64,000 nt of DNA from Nannobrachium achirus (GCA_963921795.1 OY997651.1:56550142-56614141); one strand, 5' to 3'; numbered from the stretch's first letter, positions 1 through 11,375 are shown. The notes: generated by a model from the sequence alone, not told the origin. Translations and numbers: made by a program.

Positions 1-29
1 TGCTTAGTTCAGTGTGGTATCGAGCACCG

Positions 30-92
30 AAAATAGCCGACCTCCAAGCTCACAATGTGTCGCAGCGCGACGTGTTGTGAGCTTGGAGGCCT
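30..92. repeat. Core hairpin, E variant (CCTCCAAGC arm)
   Basis: Inverted repeat with arms GACCTCCAAGCTCACAA and TTGTGAGCTTGGAGG around a GTCGC/GCGAC tip. The usual TCTACAAGC arm is CCTCCAAGC here, and the partner arm carries the matching change. The left flank (TGCTTAGTTCAGTGTGGTAT) recurs at 43973 and, inverted, at 38605, so this is the internal part of an F-type hAT element. The right outer stem is lost. Confidence 0.75.
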
Positions 93-129
93 TGCCTTGT
101 CTCACACAAGTCACCACAGTCTCGTCTCA

Positions 130-375
130 TGTGTTGGGGTGAGCCTTAGCCACAACGGCCAATCAAAAAGACTGTACTACTGGCCAATCAGGGCGCGTCT
201 TTTCCGGCACTTGGCAAAACACATAACAGCATAACATCTGTTTAGCAGAGTGTGGTGGCTTGTGTGCGACAACCAAGGCATGGATGTGTGTCTGTGTGTA
301 ATGATAACTAACAGATTGATGCAAATAAATCACTTTTGACCACAACAAATAGTGTAAGTAGCCATATGCTTATAG
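130..375 (-). mobile_element. U-family fragment
   Basis: Closely resembles 1745-1980, including two CCAATCA boxes around an ACTGTACT core and the ATAGTGTAA-type arm. It is an incomplete copy without recognisable ends. Confidence 0.6.
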
Positions 376-422
376 CAGACCTGGGCATTGTGCGGTCCGG
401 CAGTGGCGTCAGTTCAGAAAAA

Positions 423-485
423 GCTAAGGTATGGCAACATGACTGGTGTCTTGTCAAGACACCAGTCATGTTGCCATACCTTAGC
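423..485. repeat. Perfect 63-bp palindrome
   Basis: Two 31-bp arms are exact reverse complements around a single T (arm begins GCTAAGGTATGGCAACATG). The left arm continues the repeat that at 33422 reads GCTAGGGTATGGCAAAGATG and is not palindromic there. The right arm therefore looks like a recent inverted copy of ordinary sequence. An assembly or library fold-back artefact is possible. Confidence 0.85.
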
Positions 486-960
486 AACAGGAACATTTAT
501 TTTAAAACTCATTCATTGCCTTTTCAAGATGGCCGCCAAGTACCAGGATGCCACGTTCCTAAATTTCTAGTGCACGGATCAATTTCTAGTGCACCATATG
601 TGTAGTACTTTTTCACAGCTTTCAAACAAAAAAATCCGCTTGGAAATCCGTTCAGGCATTCATGAGATAGAAGCCTTCAAAGTCAAACAAAACAAACAAA
701 CATGGCTGCCATTTTGAAAGATGTGTTTGGTATGGGGCTAAACATGCAATTTCGCGATTGCGATCATGCCTAATTCATTTTAGGCATTTTTGGATTTTTT
801 TTTTTTTTGAAAAAAAAAAAGATTTTGAAAAAAAAAAAATATATATATATTTTTTTTTTTATTTTTGTTAAAATTGCTGCCAACTCGGGAAACTCGGGCT
901 GTGGCAGTCTGGGGTTACTGAAATAACACGGGAAACTCGGGCCTGGCATTTAGTACATTC
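486..960. other. No gene seen
   Basis: AT-rich sequence with a direct repeat of TTTCTAGTGCAC (566-596) and an A/T low-complexity stretch at about 790-868. No coding potential or transposon end was recognised. Confidence 0.6.
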
Positions 961-1045
961 TATTCTTTCCCCCGTTTCTACGGTTTCTTGGGCTGGATAT
1001 GGCAGCCTGGAATGGTTGTTCAAGTGCAGCTACGCATTGGATGTT
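961..1045 (+). repeat. Fragment shared with 33605-33690
   Basis: Contains TTCTACGGTTTCTTGGGCTG and GGTTGTTCAAGTGCAGCTA, repeated almost exactly at 33617-33677. It is an interspersed repeat of unknown class. Confidence 0.6.
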
Positions 1046-1199
1046 GTCTCAATAATGCTGGGTTTTTTACACAAATTGGTCTGCTAAGTATTTATTTACT
1101 GAAGTCGGAAGTAAAGCTGTGTGTTTAGTTTGCAACTTATTTTTGCTATGTTTGATTTGTTCTTTTCTTATTTAAATAAAAAATGAAATCTTCCCCATA

Positions 1200-1271
1200 G
1201 GGGTGCTGGAACACCTGCAGCACCCCTAGTTCCCATGCTGTTCCCAAGCTCCTGCACAGTGGCCACTGTGC
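1200..1271. repeat. Short inverted repeats
   Basis: AGGGGTGCTG pairs with CAGCACCCCT around a 9-nt loop, and 1254-1271 is a perfect 18-bp palindrome (GCACAGTGG CCACTGTGC). The first resembles a hAT terminus but no partner end was found. Confidence 0.5.
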
Positions 1272-1577
1272 CAAAACATCACATTCACTTTCTCTTTCAG
1301 CGGTGTGGAGATGCGCAGAAGCAAAGAAAGTCACCACAGTTTGATTTGATCATTGCTTAGTCAATTATGAAGGGATTTTAAAAATTAAAACGTCTCCATA
1401 TTGCTTGGGAAGTCTGTGGCCTTTGCGATTCGCTAATCGCGTGATTTCGCATCGCGATTTCAGTTTGAAAACGATTAACCATGCAGCAGTAGTTCTTTTC
1501 TGCTGAGGAGGGGGCGGTGGGGGGCCTTTTTGGTCGGCGGGGCCCTACGCAGTCTGCGTAGTCTGCGTATACGGCCT
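1272..1577. other. No gene seen
   Basis: Mixed sequence with a tandem AGTCTGCGT (1550-1567). No feature was recognised. Confidence 0.5.
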
Positions 1578-2558
1578 GCCAGCGCTGTCTGTCATAGCAT
1601 AGAGTGGAGCCTATAAGCCTATAGCTTTTACACTATTTGTTGCAGTCAAAAGTGATTTATTTTTCATGAATGTGTTACTATTTGTCGTTACAAACAGATC
1701 CATGCCTTGGTTGTCCTACATAAGCCACCAAAAATCTCATAAATCATGTTTTGGGGTGAGCATTTGGTACAACTGCCAATCAAAGTGACTGTACTGGCCA
1801 ATCACAGGGCATCTTTTCAGGGACTTGGTAAAACACATAAAAGCATATCATCTGTTTAGTGTGATGGCTTTTGTGGGACAACAATGGCATGGACGTGTTT
1901 GTAATGACAACTAGTACCACATTCATGCAAAATAAAAACACTTTTGACCACAACAAATAGTGTAAAAAGCTTATAGGCTCCACTCTTTACTATGATAGAT
2001 TTTGGGTTCTGCTGGGGAAACTGAACAACAGGGGCATTTGTGCCTAATAGGGTATATATATGCACATACGCCATTTTGTTCTACTTCCGGGTGTCTTTGG
2101 ACTTCCTTCACAGGTGTTACCAATGATACTAATGAAGGGTCTGTTCCATTCTGCTCAAACAGAGTCACGGTGCTGCTATTGTGCATGTTGGCTCACTGGA
2201 AACACTCTGCTACACCAGTGGGTCTCAACGTGTCCTTAAGTGCGTTCCAAATGTCCCCATACAGGTGTGTAACTCTGAGAATGTACTAATGGAAGCAAAT
2301 TGACCCGCGAGGGTCCATTTGATTCCATTTGTACAGAGTTATGGGGGTCCTTGAAATTAAAGAACCACTGTACAATAAATCAAACAGAGCCTAATTAGTA
2401 TCATCAGTAACACCTGTGAAGGAAGTCGAAAGACACCCGGAAGTAGAACAAATTGACGTATGTGCATGTACCCTATAGACCCCATGGACAGTAATTTTGG
2501 ATCAATATACTGTATGTAGGGAAATGAGCCTAGAAGTGATTTAGGGCGGAGTTGTCCT
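1578..2558 (+). mobile_element. U element, TTAA type, left end lost
   Basis: The right terminus reads GGGCGGAGTTGTCCT followed by TTAA (2559-2562). The left terminus of the family is seen at 61356 (AGGACAACTCCGCCC after TTAA). Internal inverted arms at 1605-1680 and 1915-1985 (TTTACACTATTTGTTG) make most of it fold back. It carries the nested element at 2050-2474. Confidence 0.7.
2050..2474. mobile_element. Nested inverted-repeat element
   Basis: Arms of about 88 bp (2050-2137 and 2387-2474) share TTCTACTTCCGGGTGTCTTT and CTTCCTTCACAGGTGTTAC. The flanks CTAATA/TATAGACC rejoin to the uninterrupted U sequence at 61431-61437 and 29834-29842. The loop holds a further degraded hAT-like segment (CAGTGGGTCTCAA to GAACCACTG, 2216-2370). 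Confidence 0.65.
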
Positions 2559-2562
2559 TTAA

Positions 2563-2878
2563 GTGCAGCCAGCTATTAAAGAATCCACAACTTTCTTGCG
2601 AGGGCGGAAGTTTAATGCAACCATGGTCACGTTAACCTCTTTAGGGGGGAAACTATCTTTATACGCTCCTGACTTTCACACTCTTGGAGACTTTTAAATT
2701 AGCCAATTTCACGGCTGATCCCTCACCTCGAAACATGGTTTATTGAGACGAAGCCTAAATGGGCCTATGGTGTTGACAGTAGCCAGTGGTATGTTCCTTT
2801 AATGAGACCCTTCAGCCCACTGCTTCCCACAGGCCATTTAATGAGCCCTGGGGTGCCGTGGCTGAGAGTGAGAATGTG
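2563..2878. other. No gene seen
   Basis: Apparently single-copy within the window, with no long open frame or repeat. Confidence 0.5.
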
Positions 2879-3343
2879 CAGGGGTGTCGCACCAAATTCT
2901 AAGTTACATTTTTGCTGTAACTTGCTGGTAACTGAGTTACAATCATATTTATGTAACTCGTCAAGTAACTGAGATACATTTTTGTTACAAGAAGTTACAA
3001 GCAAAGTCATAATTTTACATTTAAGTTTTGTAAAGATTGATGATCAAAATGTTTAGCTCTATTTTAGGAACAGATAATTACTTGAGAAAATGTCAACCTT
3101 TTTGAAATAAAACAAAACTCAGTTGAGAGGCATCTTTCTGCTGGCATGTGACTTTTTTTGTAGAATATTATATTTTGTAACCATGTACACCAAATGTACA
3201 TGACAAAAGTAACTCAAGTTACGTTTTCTATGTACCGGTAACTTGAAACTTTCTAAGTTACATTTCTCATGGTGAGTTACTTGTAACTGTACAAGTTACC
3301 CTTTCAATGTAACCCAACACTGACTGCGGGCCCCCATGAATGT
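2879..3343 (+). mobile_element. I-family end invaded by GTAACT-rich repeat
   Basis: Begins with the I terminus CAGGGGTGTCGCACC and ends with its internal ACTGCGGGCCCCCATGAATG. In between is a roughly 410-bp AGTTAC/GTAACT-rich repeat (2901-3313) that replaces the expected GGGCCCTGGGTAC segment. Confidence 0.55.
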
Positions 3344-3700
3344 TGTGGTGGAATTCAGATCAAATCAATAATCGTGAGAAAATGAGGAGACAAGACAATT
3401 ATATTAGGTGGTGGTGGTGTTCAAGTTTATGTAACATGATATCATGGACAGAAGTACAGTTAACACTCAGGACACACAGGTCAGTGGTAAAGTAGTTCTG
3501 CCCAGAAGAATTGTCAGACACAAGAGTTATAATGTGTGGCTCCAAGGCCTCTGGGACGAGCTGTACCATAACAAGATAGGCTTTACCAAAACAAAAGCTA
3601 CTCAGTCCTAGACTCTTACAAGCTGTACAGTATCAATGATGTGTAATTAGGCTAGATATTAATATAATCAATGAACACACACATAATCAATCACCCCACA
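3344..3700 (+). mobile_element. Putative solo LTR, copy 1
   Basis: Starts TGTGGTGGAATTCAG and ends CCCCACA. It is about 90% similar by eye to 37810-38152. Flanking 4-mers are ATGT and ATCT (3 of 4 match). TG...CA ends in both copies suggest a solo LTR, but there is no internal region to confirm it. Confidence 0.45.
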
Positions 3701-3709
3701 ATCTGATCA

Positions 3710-3965
3710 AGATTCCATAGAGTTTCATTGTTTGACAGCACAATCATCAGTGTATTTTGGATTCATGTCAGTTTGTGTTTTCAGATATTTAACCACTTGA
3801 ATCGTCAATACGTAATAAACTTGGCCTTTCACTCTGTACTTAGTCTGCTCTTTTTTCCCCTCTACACCAAAGCTGTTTGCTAAAAATAGCTGATCTACAA
3901 GCTACAAGATTGTAGCTATTTTTGTCTAAAGTTCTCCGAATATGGACGCTAGGGTTCAAGTGGTT
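3710..3965 (-). mobile_element. G-family fragment with short core hairpin
   Basis: Resembles 13180-13310 and 19440-19620 on the opposite strand (TTCAAGTGGTTAA, TTGACAGCAC). The CH at 3882-3920 is reduced to AAAATAGCTGATCTACAAGC with a partner of TTGTAGCTATTTTT. Confidence 0.6.
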
Positions 3966-4019
3966 AATATAAAAAAGGGAAGAAAAAAAAACAGGTTTCT
4001 AAAGGCTATCTAAAAGAAC

Positions 4020-4270
4020 CAAGAGTGGCAGCCGACCTGGCATTTACCATTGTTCCCTATTGAGCTTGGCACATTTCCTGGGGCAAGCTGCCCAGATCAC
4101 TCATGTCACTCGTGTCTTCTTGTTTTTTGCTTGCCTCCTGTGAATTTTTTTTTTGTTTGTTTATTTTCTGTTTATTTTGTTGCTGAGTGAGGTCAGCAGA
4201 CAACGTGACGTGGGTGAGATGAAAAAAAAACCTGGGTGAAATGTGCCAATCTCAACAAGAAACAACGGTA
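4020..4270 (+). repeat. H-family interspersed repeat
   Basis: Shares GGCACATTTCCTGGGGCAA, TGCTTGCCTCCTGTGAATT and GTTGCTGAGTGAGGTCA with 21225-21500. The ends are inverted repeats of GAGATTGGCACATTT. It is probably a MITE of unassigned class. Confidence 0.5.
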
Positions 4271-4527
4271 TGTAAACATAATACAAACACTGAGGACAGT
4301 GTGCGGGGACGATCGAATGTGGTGCAATTTGGAAGCACACATGCACGTCTGTAGGCTATTTACTTTACTGCACGCAATCACGGGTACCCGCGATATATCC
4401 TCAAAAGTGTACTTGAATACAGTACTCGAATACATGTACTTAGTTACTTCACAGCTCCACACAGAAGAGCTGTAACTGCCAGTGGTGGAAAAAAGTATCA
4501 ATACTGCAACATAGAAATACTCTGTTA

Positions 4528-4687
4528 GGGTGCCCTCACACCAAAGTACCTATGAGAGTGGAATCAATGAGAGTGAAGCGGTTTCATGCCAGCAGAGTAT
4601 TTCTGCAAAAAAACGCTCCCTTCTCATTGAAATGCATTGGCGGAACGTGGATTCCACTCTCATAGGTATTTTGGTGTGAGGGCACCC
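4528..4687. mobile_element. Harbinger-like MITE, 160 bp
   Basis: Terminal inverted repeats of about 38 bp with one mismatch (GGGTGCCCTCACACCAAA). Flanked by TTA on both sides (4525-4527, 4688-4690), and the empty flanks rejoin as CTGTTACAAGTG. A 3-bp TWA duplication with GGG termini fits PIF/Harbinger. Confidence 0.85.
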
Positions 4688-4792
4688 TTACAAGTGAAAG
4701 TCCGGAATTCAAAATGTAGCCTACTCGAGCAAAAGTAAGAAAGTATTGGCATCAAAATGTACTTAAAGTACCAAAAGTAAAACTACAAAACG

Positions 4793-4871
4793 TTTGAAAA
4801 TAGCAGATCTACAGCCTCATAACGCGTCGTGATGCGACGTGTTGTGAGCTTGTAGATAAGCTATTTTCAAA
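4793..4871. repeat. Core hairpin in R element
   Basis: The outer stem TTTGAAAATAGC pairs with GCTATTTTCAAA. The tip is AACGCGTCG/GCGACGTGTT. The host R copy at 23507-26600 has a hairpin in the same flank (26380). Confidence 0.85.
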
Positions 4872-5091
4872 TAACAACAGTATAAAATAAGGCAAAATGG
4901 TTTATGTTATTTTATAATAATATAATTTATATCTTTAAAGTAACTAGTAACTACAGTTTTCAAATAATTGTAGTGGAGTAAAAGTACAATATTTGGATCA
5001 GAGATGGTGTAATAGAAGTAAAAGTATTGGAAATTGAAAATACTCATAAGTATACAAATACATCATAAGTGTACTTAAGTACAGTACTTAA

Positions 5092-5372
5092 AGGGGGCCT
5101 GTCACCTAAAGGGTTACTGTCACTTTAAGAATCATCTTAAAAAACAAGTTAATATTTGTATGATGTCATTGTGGGGATGTGCAATTATAATAAGCCGATC
5201 AAATTAATTGCCTGTGTAGCCTGACTGTATGACTACTTACTGTGCAGGTCAGCTGTTGTTGGGGGGCGAGGGGCAGATTACACTGTGACATGAGCTTCAG
5301 ACTGACCGTTCTCAGAGAAGCTCACGTCACAGTGTAATATGCCCCTCAACCCCTTTAGGTGACAGTACCCCT
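5092..5372. mobile_element. TTAA-type element, 281 bp
   Basis: TTAA lies on both sides (5088-5091, 5373-5376). Termini AGGGGGCCTGTCACCTAAA and its partner TTTAGGTGACAGTACCCCT pair with two mismatches. A second internal inverted repeat, ATTACACTGTGACATGAGC, lies at 5277-5338. piggyBac or Kolobok type. Confidence 0.8.
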
Positions 5373-5438
5373 TTAAGTAAATGTACTTGGTTACTTACAC
5401 CACTGGTAACTACACATGAAGACATTATTATGCTAGAG

Positions 5439-5988
5439 CAGGGGTGGGCAGCTTTGATGATGGTGAGGGCCACTATATTTCCACCTTCGCTCCAGAGGGC
5501 CACATTACATATTGCTACGTCCTACTTTGTCATTCTAGTATCTCATACAAAAGAGGCAAAAAAATAGCAGATCTACAAGCTCAAAACGCATCGCGCTGCG
5601 ATGCGTTTTGAGCTTGTAGATTGGCTATTTGTTGCTTCTTTTGAATTGGAATCCTGAATAATTTTTGTTATCTTTGAATTGGAATCCTGAAATGTAACAT
5701 TTTGATTAAATTTCAAACACATTTAATGATATACTCATGTTAACTTTATGAACTTGAATACAAATACATTGGACATTAAAAATATATATATATATATATA
5801 TAATAATACTACTATACTAGTCATTAAGCTACTAATATAGACTGAAGGAATTAAAGCAGGTCATGTTTGGAATTGCAACAGCTGAAATCAATAATACATC
5901 GATCAGTATTCCAGTATTAACCTGAGGGCCACATTAAGTGAAGGTGGGGGCCGCATGTGGCCCCCGGGCCGCCAGTTGCCCGTGTATG
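5439..5988 (+). mobile_element. C element, hAT type, 550 bp
   Basis: Begins CAGGGGTGGGCAGC and ends GCCCGTGTATG. Flanked by TGCTAGAG (5431-5438) and CGCTAGAG (5989-5996). An opposite-strand copy is at 60017-60446 and a fragment at 18885-19038. It contains a core hairpin and a (TA)n run at 5782-5802. Confidence 0.85.
5549..5641. repeat. Core hairpin, AAAACGCATCGC variant
   Basis: Arms CTCAAAACGCATCGC and GCGATGCGTTTTGAG pair perfectly, so both arms differ from the usual CTCACAACGC. The outer stem AAAAGAGGCAAA pairs imperfectly with TTGCTTCTTTT. Confidence 0.9.
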
Positions 5989-5996
5989 CGCTAGAG

Positions 5997-6288
5997 TCTC
6001 CAAACACTGCAGTCTTTGCTTTGAACTTGAAGCAATGATGCAGCACTGTTGTTCTCCCCTCAAGGGGAATTGCTTCCGTTTTGTCTCTTGTTGGAGTGGA
6101 GTGGATGATAATAATATGGCAAGAAACAGCACATTCATCCAGTGAATGGACTAGACTGACTTACGGGGATATCCAAGCAATGAGTCATACCCCTGCAAGG
6201 CAGTAAGCTGCACATTCAGAGCACAGACAGAGTGACTCACACTTTTACAAAGTGCCAGGGGGTCCCCAGCTAAATGACTTAAACCATT
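5997..6288. other. No gene seen
   Basis: Apparently unique sequence between two transposons. There are short open frames on both strands but no homology that I recognise. Confidence 0.5.
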
Positions 6289-6292
6289 TAGA

Positions 6293-6693
6293 CCGGGTAC
6301 GTTTTATTATTTTATGCGTTTAACTATTGAAAAATAGCGACCCGATTTTGACCCGATTCCTTTTGAATCCTTCAAAGGTTTTTTTTTGAAAACCATATGT
6401 TTCTATGTCAGTGGATCTCAAAGTTTTTCATGTGAAGGACCCCCAAAATGATATGTATTTGGCCACAGACCCCCCATCTCAAAATATTTAGTTCCAGGGA
6501 CCCCCAGAAGCAAAATTTGAGTTACAAACGTTCGCTTTAAAAATACTATTCAAAAGATTTGCACACATATTCACGACTTTTTCAAAAATACCAGATCTAC
6601 AAGCTCGCAGTGCGGCACTCGGTGCCGTGCTGTGAGCTTGTATATTGGCTATTTCAATAGTTAAAGCATTCAATAATTCTAGGCATAAACGAC
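6293..6693 (+). mobile_element. B element, degenerate copy
   Basis: TTAA lies on both sides (6289-6292, 6694-6697), with ends ACCATTTAGACCGGG and AGGCATAAACGAC. The interior has GTGAAGGACCCCCAAAATG and CTCAAAATATTTAGTTCC as in the other B and I copies. The left hairpin is reduced to AAAAATAGCGACCCG. Confidence 0.75.
6581..6657. repeat. Core hairpin, GCGGCAC variant
   Basis: Arms GCTCGCAGTGCGGCAC and GTGCCGTGCTGTGAGC form the B-type tip. The outer arms are TTCAAAAATA and TATTTCAA. Confidence 0.8.
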
Positions 6694-7307
6694 TTAATAT
6701 AGTGTCACAATAACCATTTTAACCATCTTTTATACTTTGACTGTTGGAAAAATAGCAGATATTTCAGCTGGATTCTACAGACAAACATGAAGCCTATTTT
6801 AGAGCGATTTCAAATCCGCCACCTTGTATATCCTGCCCAGAAATACAACTGGAAAACAAATCAAATGAATCCTATTGTCTGGAGGGCGGGCCTTCGCTCA
6901 GTAGAACCAGTAGAAAACCTTAGCCTCGCGTAGCCAGACGAATTTGCCATTGCAAAGAAAACTTGCCCTTGGCAGATTAGGTCTGGCCCTGAACAGTTCA
7001 TAAAGTGTAAAACAATATGGACAGTGGAAAGCCTATGCTTTCTATGCTGCGCAAATTAAGCTTTTTTGCCCATTTTATGGGTGCCGCCATCATTGTAGAA
7101 ATCAACGTTCATTGGTAGAAATGGTACCATCTCGAATGCTATTGGCTGCCAACGGTCACGTGCAACCGCAGGGATACATGGGACATTGTCATGAGCTTGG
7201 CGAAAATAAAGCACACGAAGAAGAATCATCACAAGCCTATGATCACAAGCCCCTCCTACAGCATACCCTGCTATAACATCAAATATAACATAAATTGGAC
7301 CATATTT

Positions 7308-7570
7308 TTGCAAAACGCATATCATGGTGATTGAAACGAGGCTTTAAACTAGCGACAGGAACCATAAAGTATTTATGACAATGTTTAATAAGGTAAGAAA
7401 AGCTAATGTAAAAGTTCGGGGGAAATGTATGGAATCCATATTTCCAAAAATGCATATCATGATGATTGAAATGAGGCTTTAAACTAGCGACAGGAACCAT
7501 AAAGTATCCATGACAATGTTTATTAAGGTAAGAAAAGCTAATGTAAAAGTTCGGGGGAAATGGATGGAAT
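7308..7570 (+). repeat. Tandem duplication, about 135-bp unit
   Basis: Two copies of a unit with GAGGCTTTAAACTAGCGACA and AAAGTTCGGGGGAAATG lie back to back. The K copy at 40175-40670 has a single unit, so the duplication arose after insertion. Confidence 0.8.
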
Positions 7571-7686
7571 CCTATTAGTCCATGGGCCAGACGAGATGTC
7601 GGTATCAAAAAGGTGGCAAAGGTTATCATGCATTTTATAAAAGCTCTATATCAGAAGATTATATTTTGGTATGATAACACTTTCTT

Positions 7687-8119
7687 AGACCCAGCTAAAT
7701 TGGTGTTATCAGACGCTAGAGTTGTTGTCCCATTAACTTTACATTACAGGAAAAAAAAGCTAAAAATGAATCTGCTTTAATTAGCATAAGAGGGGTCCAA
7801 CTAGGGGGTTTTCATGATGCTGAATCCATTGCAAGCATCTGTTTTGCACAAAAAACATTCATTGGGCTAAAAACTGTCCCACAAGACTATGGTTTAGTGA
7901 TGAGTCATCACTTTTCACACTGTTGTGGGGGGCGTTTTAGCCCCACGGATGTTTTTCGTGCAAAACAGATGCTTGCAATGGATTCAGCATCATGAAAACC
8001 CCCTAGTTGGACCCCTCTTATGCTAATTAAAGCAGATTCATTTTTAGCTTTTTTTCCCTGTAATGTAAAGTTAATGGGACAACAACTCTAGCGGCTGATA
8101 ACACCAATTTAGCTGGGTC

Positions 8120-8120
<1 letters not shown>
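7687..8120. mobile_element. Long foldback element
   Basis: Arms of about 185-200 bp (AGACCCAGCTAAATTGG ... AGATGCTTGCAATGG inverted) are nearly identical around a loop of about 50 bp (7888-7934). No ends with a clear target duplication were found. Confidence 0.8.
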
Positions 8121-8906
<786 letters not shown>

Positions 8907-9312
8907 CCGTTTGCCTCCGAGATGTACTACATTGTACGTCCACAAAACCAGCCCTATCAGGTCTAAGAAAGGGTTATCATACCAACATATAATCTACTGA
9001 TATAGAGCTTTTATAAAATGCATGATAACCTTTGCCACCTTTTTGATACCGACATCTCGTCTGGCCCATGGACTATATGGAGAACATGTTGCTTCTGGTG
9101 CCAGAACAGCGCAACTAACAGCGCCAATCATAGGAACTTTCAGTTCCGTGTTTGCTTCGTTTTAAATCGGGACAACTGCACCCCTGGTTCAAACCAAATG
9201 GTCCATGTGAACACGTGCACAAAACCACACACAAATTGCCTTACATACTGTACACATTGTACATACTGCAGCCACAGCACATAGTACGCTTAATCTAACA
9301 ACATAGAACATA

Positions 9313-9498
9313 GTCACTGTCGGGCAGAAACCTCGTATCTCCAAGTTTCAAATGTGTTCCTTGTGTGTTCCTTGTTTTTCCGGCGTTGTGTGCTTGTAGA
9401 TCGGCTGTTTTCACTAGTTAAAATCATTCTTAAAATCAAATGCTAAATGCAAAACGAACGGTTTTGGACATACAAGGTTTCCACCCGACAACGACAAT
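9313..9498 (-). mobile_element. A element, internally deleted
   Basis: Termini GTCACTGTCGGGCAGAAACC and GGTTTCCACCCGACAACGAC are the A-family inverted repeats. Only the right half of the hairpin is kept (GGCGTTGTGTGCTTGTAGAT, 9382-9401). Confidence 0.8.
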
Positions 9499-9539
9499 AT
9501 CCAGCAACACACCGTCTGTATGCCGAGGGTGTGTAACAC

Positions 9540-9541
<2 letters not shown>

Positions 9542-9620
<79 letters not shown>
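9542..9620. repeat. (CA)n microsatellite
   Basis: Uninterrupted CA. Confidence 0.99.
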
Positions 9621-9623
<3 letters not shown>

Positions 9624-9741
9624 TCTTCCAGACTAACGACCACTGCACGGTGACAGCTGGTGGGCGTCCATAGCCGGCACACGATATATAAATTACAACA
9701 CTTTTCAGACTAATTGGACCACGGAGAGAGGGAATACTCAC

Positions 9742-9849
9742 GTGATTTGCGACGGAGGTCAAGGACGCCGCGGAACGGGGCAGGAATCCTGCTGGTCTAG
9801 CGTCCGTACGCGTACGAGGTGGCAGGCGGGGCGAGGGGCGGCGAAGACG
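9742..9849 (-). other. Candidate internal exon, minus strand
   Basis: Read on the minus strand, CTCTAATTGACAG precedes and CAC|GTGAGTATT follows a 108-bp segment (36 codons). The segment is open in one frame (basic, Arg/Pro-rich) and richer in CpG than its surroundings. Acceptor and donor both fit consensus. I recognise no protein, and chance is quite possible. Confidence 0.15.
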
Positions 9850-9926
9850 CTGTCAATTAGAGGATGAAGACAGTGTGAGTGAGGCGTGTTAGAATGGACG
9901 TTGTCAGATCCAAAATTGCCATATCC

Positions 9927-10110
9927 AGGGTTCCCACGGTCATGACATTCCTGGAAATATTTTGAAATTAGAAAAATATTTTTTTCCAGTACTGGAAAAG
10001 TTTTGGAATTGATCAAGGGTCCTGGAAAGTCCTGGAAAAAATAGCTATGCATTGTTTTTGGTTATTGATTTTGTTAATACCTCAGAAATGACAAATTAAA
10101 CATTGGCGAA
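9927..10110 (+). mobile_element. hAT-like fragment
   Basis: Begins CAGGGTTCCCACGGTCATG, a familiar fish hAT-type terminus, followed by CCTGGAAA repeats. The other end was not found. Confidence 0.45.
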
Positions 10111-10129
10111 AATTTTCAAATATTAGAGG

Positions 10130-10172
10130 CAACGCCTCGCAACGCGAGGCGTTGTGAGCATGTTGATCGGCT
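10130..10172. repeat. Core hairpin relic
   Basis: AACGCCTCGC pairs with GCGAGGCGTT, followed by GTGAGCATGTTGATCGGCT, the L-type arm (CATG in place of CTTG). The left outer arm is gone. Confidence 0.6.
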
Positions 10173-10177
10173 CGAAC

Positions 10178-10500
10178 TATCAAACCGGAAACAGTTTTAA
10201 CCCAAAATAATTCCCCTGCGCTCAAGGATATACTTTTAGGGCCTTCCTGATAAACCCCTTGATGCGGCGTAGTTTTGCTTTTGGAAAATTAGTTTGGTAT
10301 ATGCATCTTTTAGTCCAACTCGTAGCGACTGGCAAGACTACACTTGGCTACTCGCATTTTAATAGGGATTGGGGAAACAAACGGGGGGAACCAAAACAAA
10401 GCGACGCCGCTTCTTCTGCTTGTGGTTTCCGCCTAGGACGGATAAACGGCCCGCTGTAAACGAATACCAGGCTTTCCCCAGAGAAAGCCTGGTGACGTGA
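10178..10500 (+). repeat. M-family repeat
   Basis: Opposite-strand counterpart at 54995-55300 (GGTTTCCGCCTAG; GGAAACAAACGGGG). One end is a short hairpin, ACCAGGCTTTC/GAAAGCCTGGT (10468-10495). Its class is unknown. Confidence 0.6.
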
Positions 10501-10804
10501 GGTTAGTCCTTGTCAAGTCATTGTTTGGTGTCACTGCATTTGTGGCTTCTGTTCTGGTCAAAATAGTGTTCATTAAAACACCCAACCAAGGGTTTTTGAA
10601 GCGGTGAAAGCCGCTTCCAAGGAGTGGCTTTGTCTGTCCCGTACATGCTTTTTTGAGGATTCCCATAGATTCCCAAGGAGTGGCTTTATGTGTCCCGTAC
10701 AAGTCCCGTACCTGTCCCGTGCAAGCAGAATTGAGGATTGGTCAAGCTTCACATGACAATTTGGCCCTCCAGACAAAATCATTCAGAATTCAGAATTCAT
10801 AAAA

Positions 10805-10912
10805 ATATAGAACTAAAGCACATTGAAAGTATAGATCTACATAGAAAGTATAGATCTAGAACACAGAATGTATAGATCTAGAACACAGATTTTATAGCTC
10901 TAGAACACATGA
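10805..10912 (+). repeat. Minisatellite, TATAGATCTAGAACACA-type unit
   Basis: About five imperfect units of 19-24 bp, each with TATAG-TCTA. Confidence 0.8.
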
Positions 10913-11149
10913 AAATAAAAATCACACCCAATGTGAATTGAGCGGTGGTCGTGCTTGCCTAACGTCTTCAGACTAGGATTTGAGTCTAGGATGTACAGGC
11001 TATGCTACACACACATGTTTTACTATGGCAAAACGCTGAGGAAAAAGGCTACAGACACACGCACAAAATTCACAGAGGTTTGATTTTTGATCACTACCTG
11101 CCTGGCTGTCCTGCTTTTGGGTCCTCACTACACCAGCACATGACAACAT

Positions 11150-11290
11150 GGATCTCCATATATGGGTACCAGGGGTCTCCATATATGGGTAACTGGTCCG
11201 ATATAGGCCTACATCACTGGCCAGATGGCCAAGGGCGAGGTCACTTGTCGCCCCGAGGCGTCTTACTAGTCATAATACCTGAAGATTATG
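11150..11290 (-). repeat. N-family fragment
   Basis: Contains CTCCATATATGGG twice and GCGTCTTACTAGT, matched at 44397-44420 and 58740-58930. Confidence 0.55.
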
Positions 11291-11336
11291 TTGTGGGGGG
11301 ATCACGGCACAATGTATTATTAAACTAGACCAGGTC

Positions 11337-11375
11337 AACCTGGTTGTGCCAGACCCCGGTTGGCACAACCAGGTA
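11337..11375. repeat. Hairpin
   Basis: AACCTGGTTGTGCCA pairs with TGGCACAACCAGGT around GACCCCGGT. Confidence 0.75.

Larger units (their letters stand above)
4480..5405 (+). mobile_element. R element, hAT type
   Basis: Termini CAGTGGTGGAAAAAAG and TTACTTACACCACTG are flanked by GTAACTGC (4472-4479) and GTAACTAC (5406-5413), a 7-of-8 target duplication. It carries a Harbinger-like MITE, a core hairpin and a TTAA element. It is non-autonomous. Confidence 0.85.
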
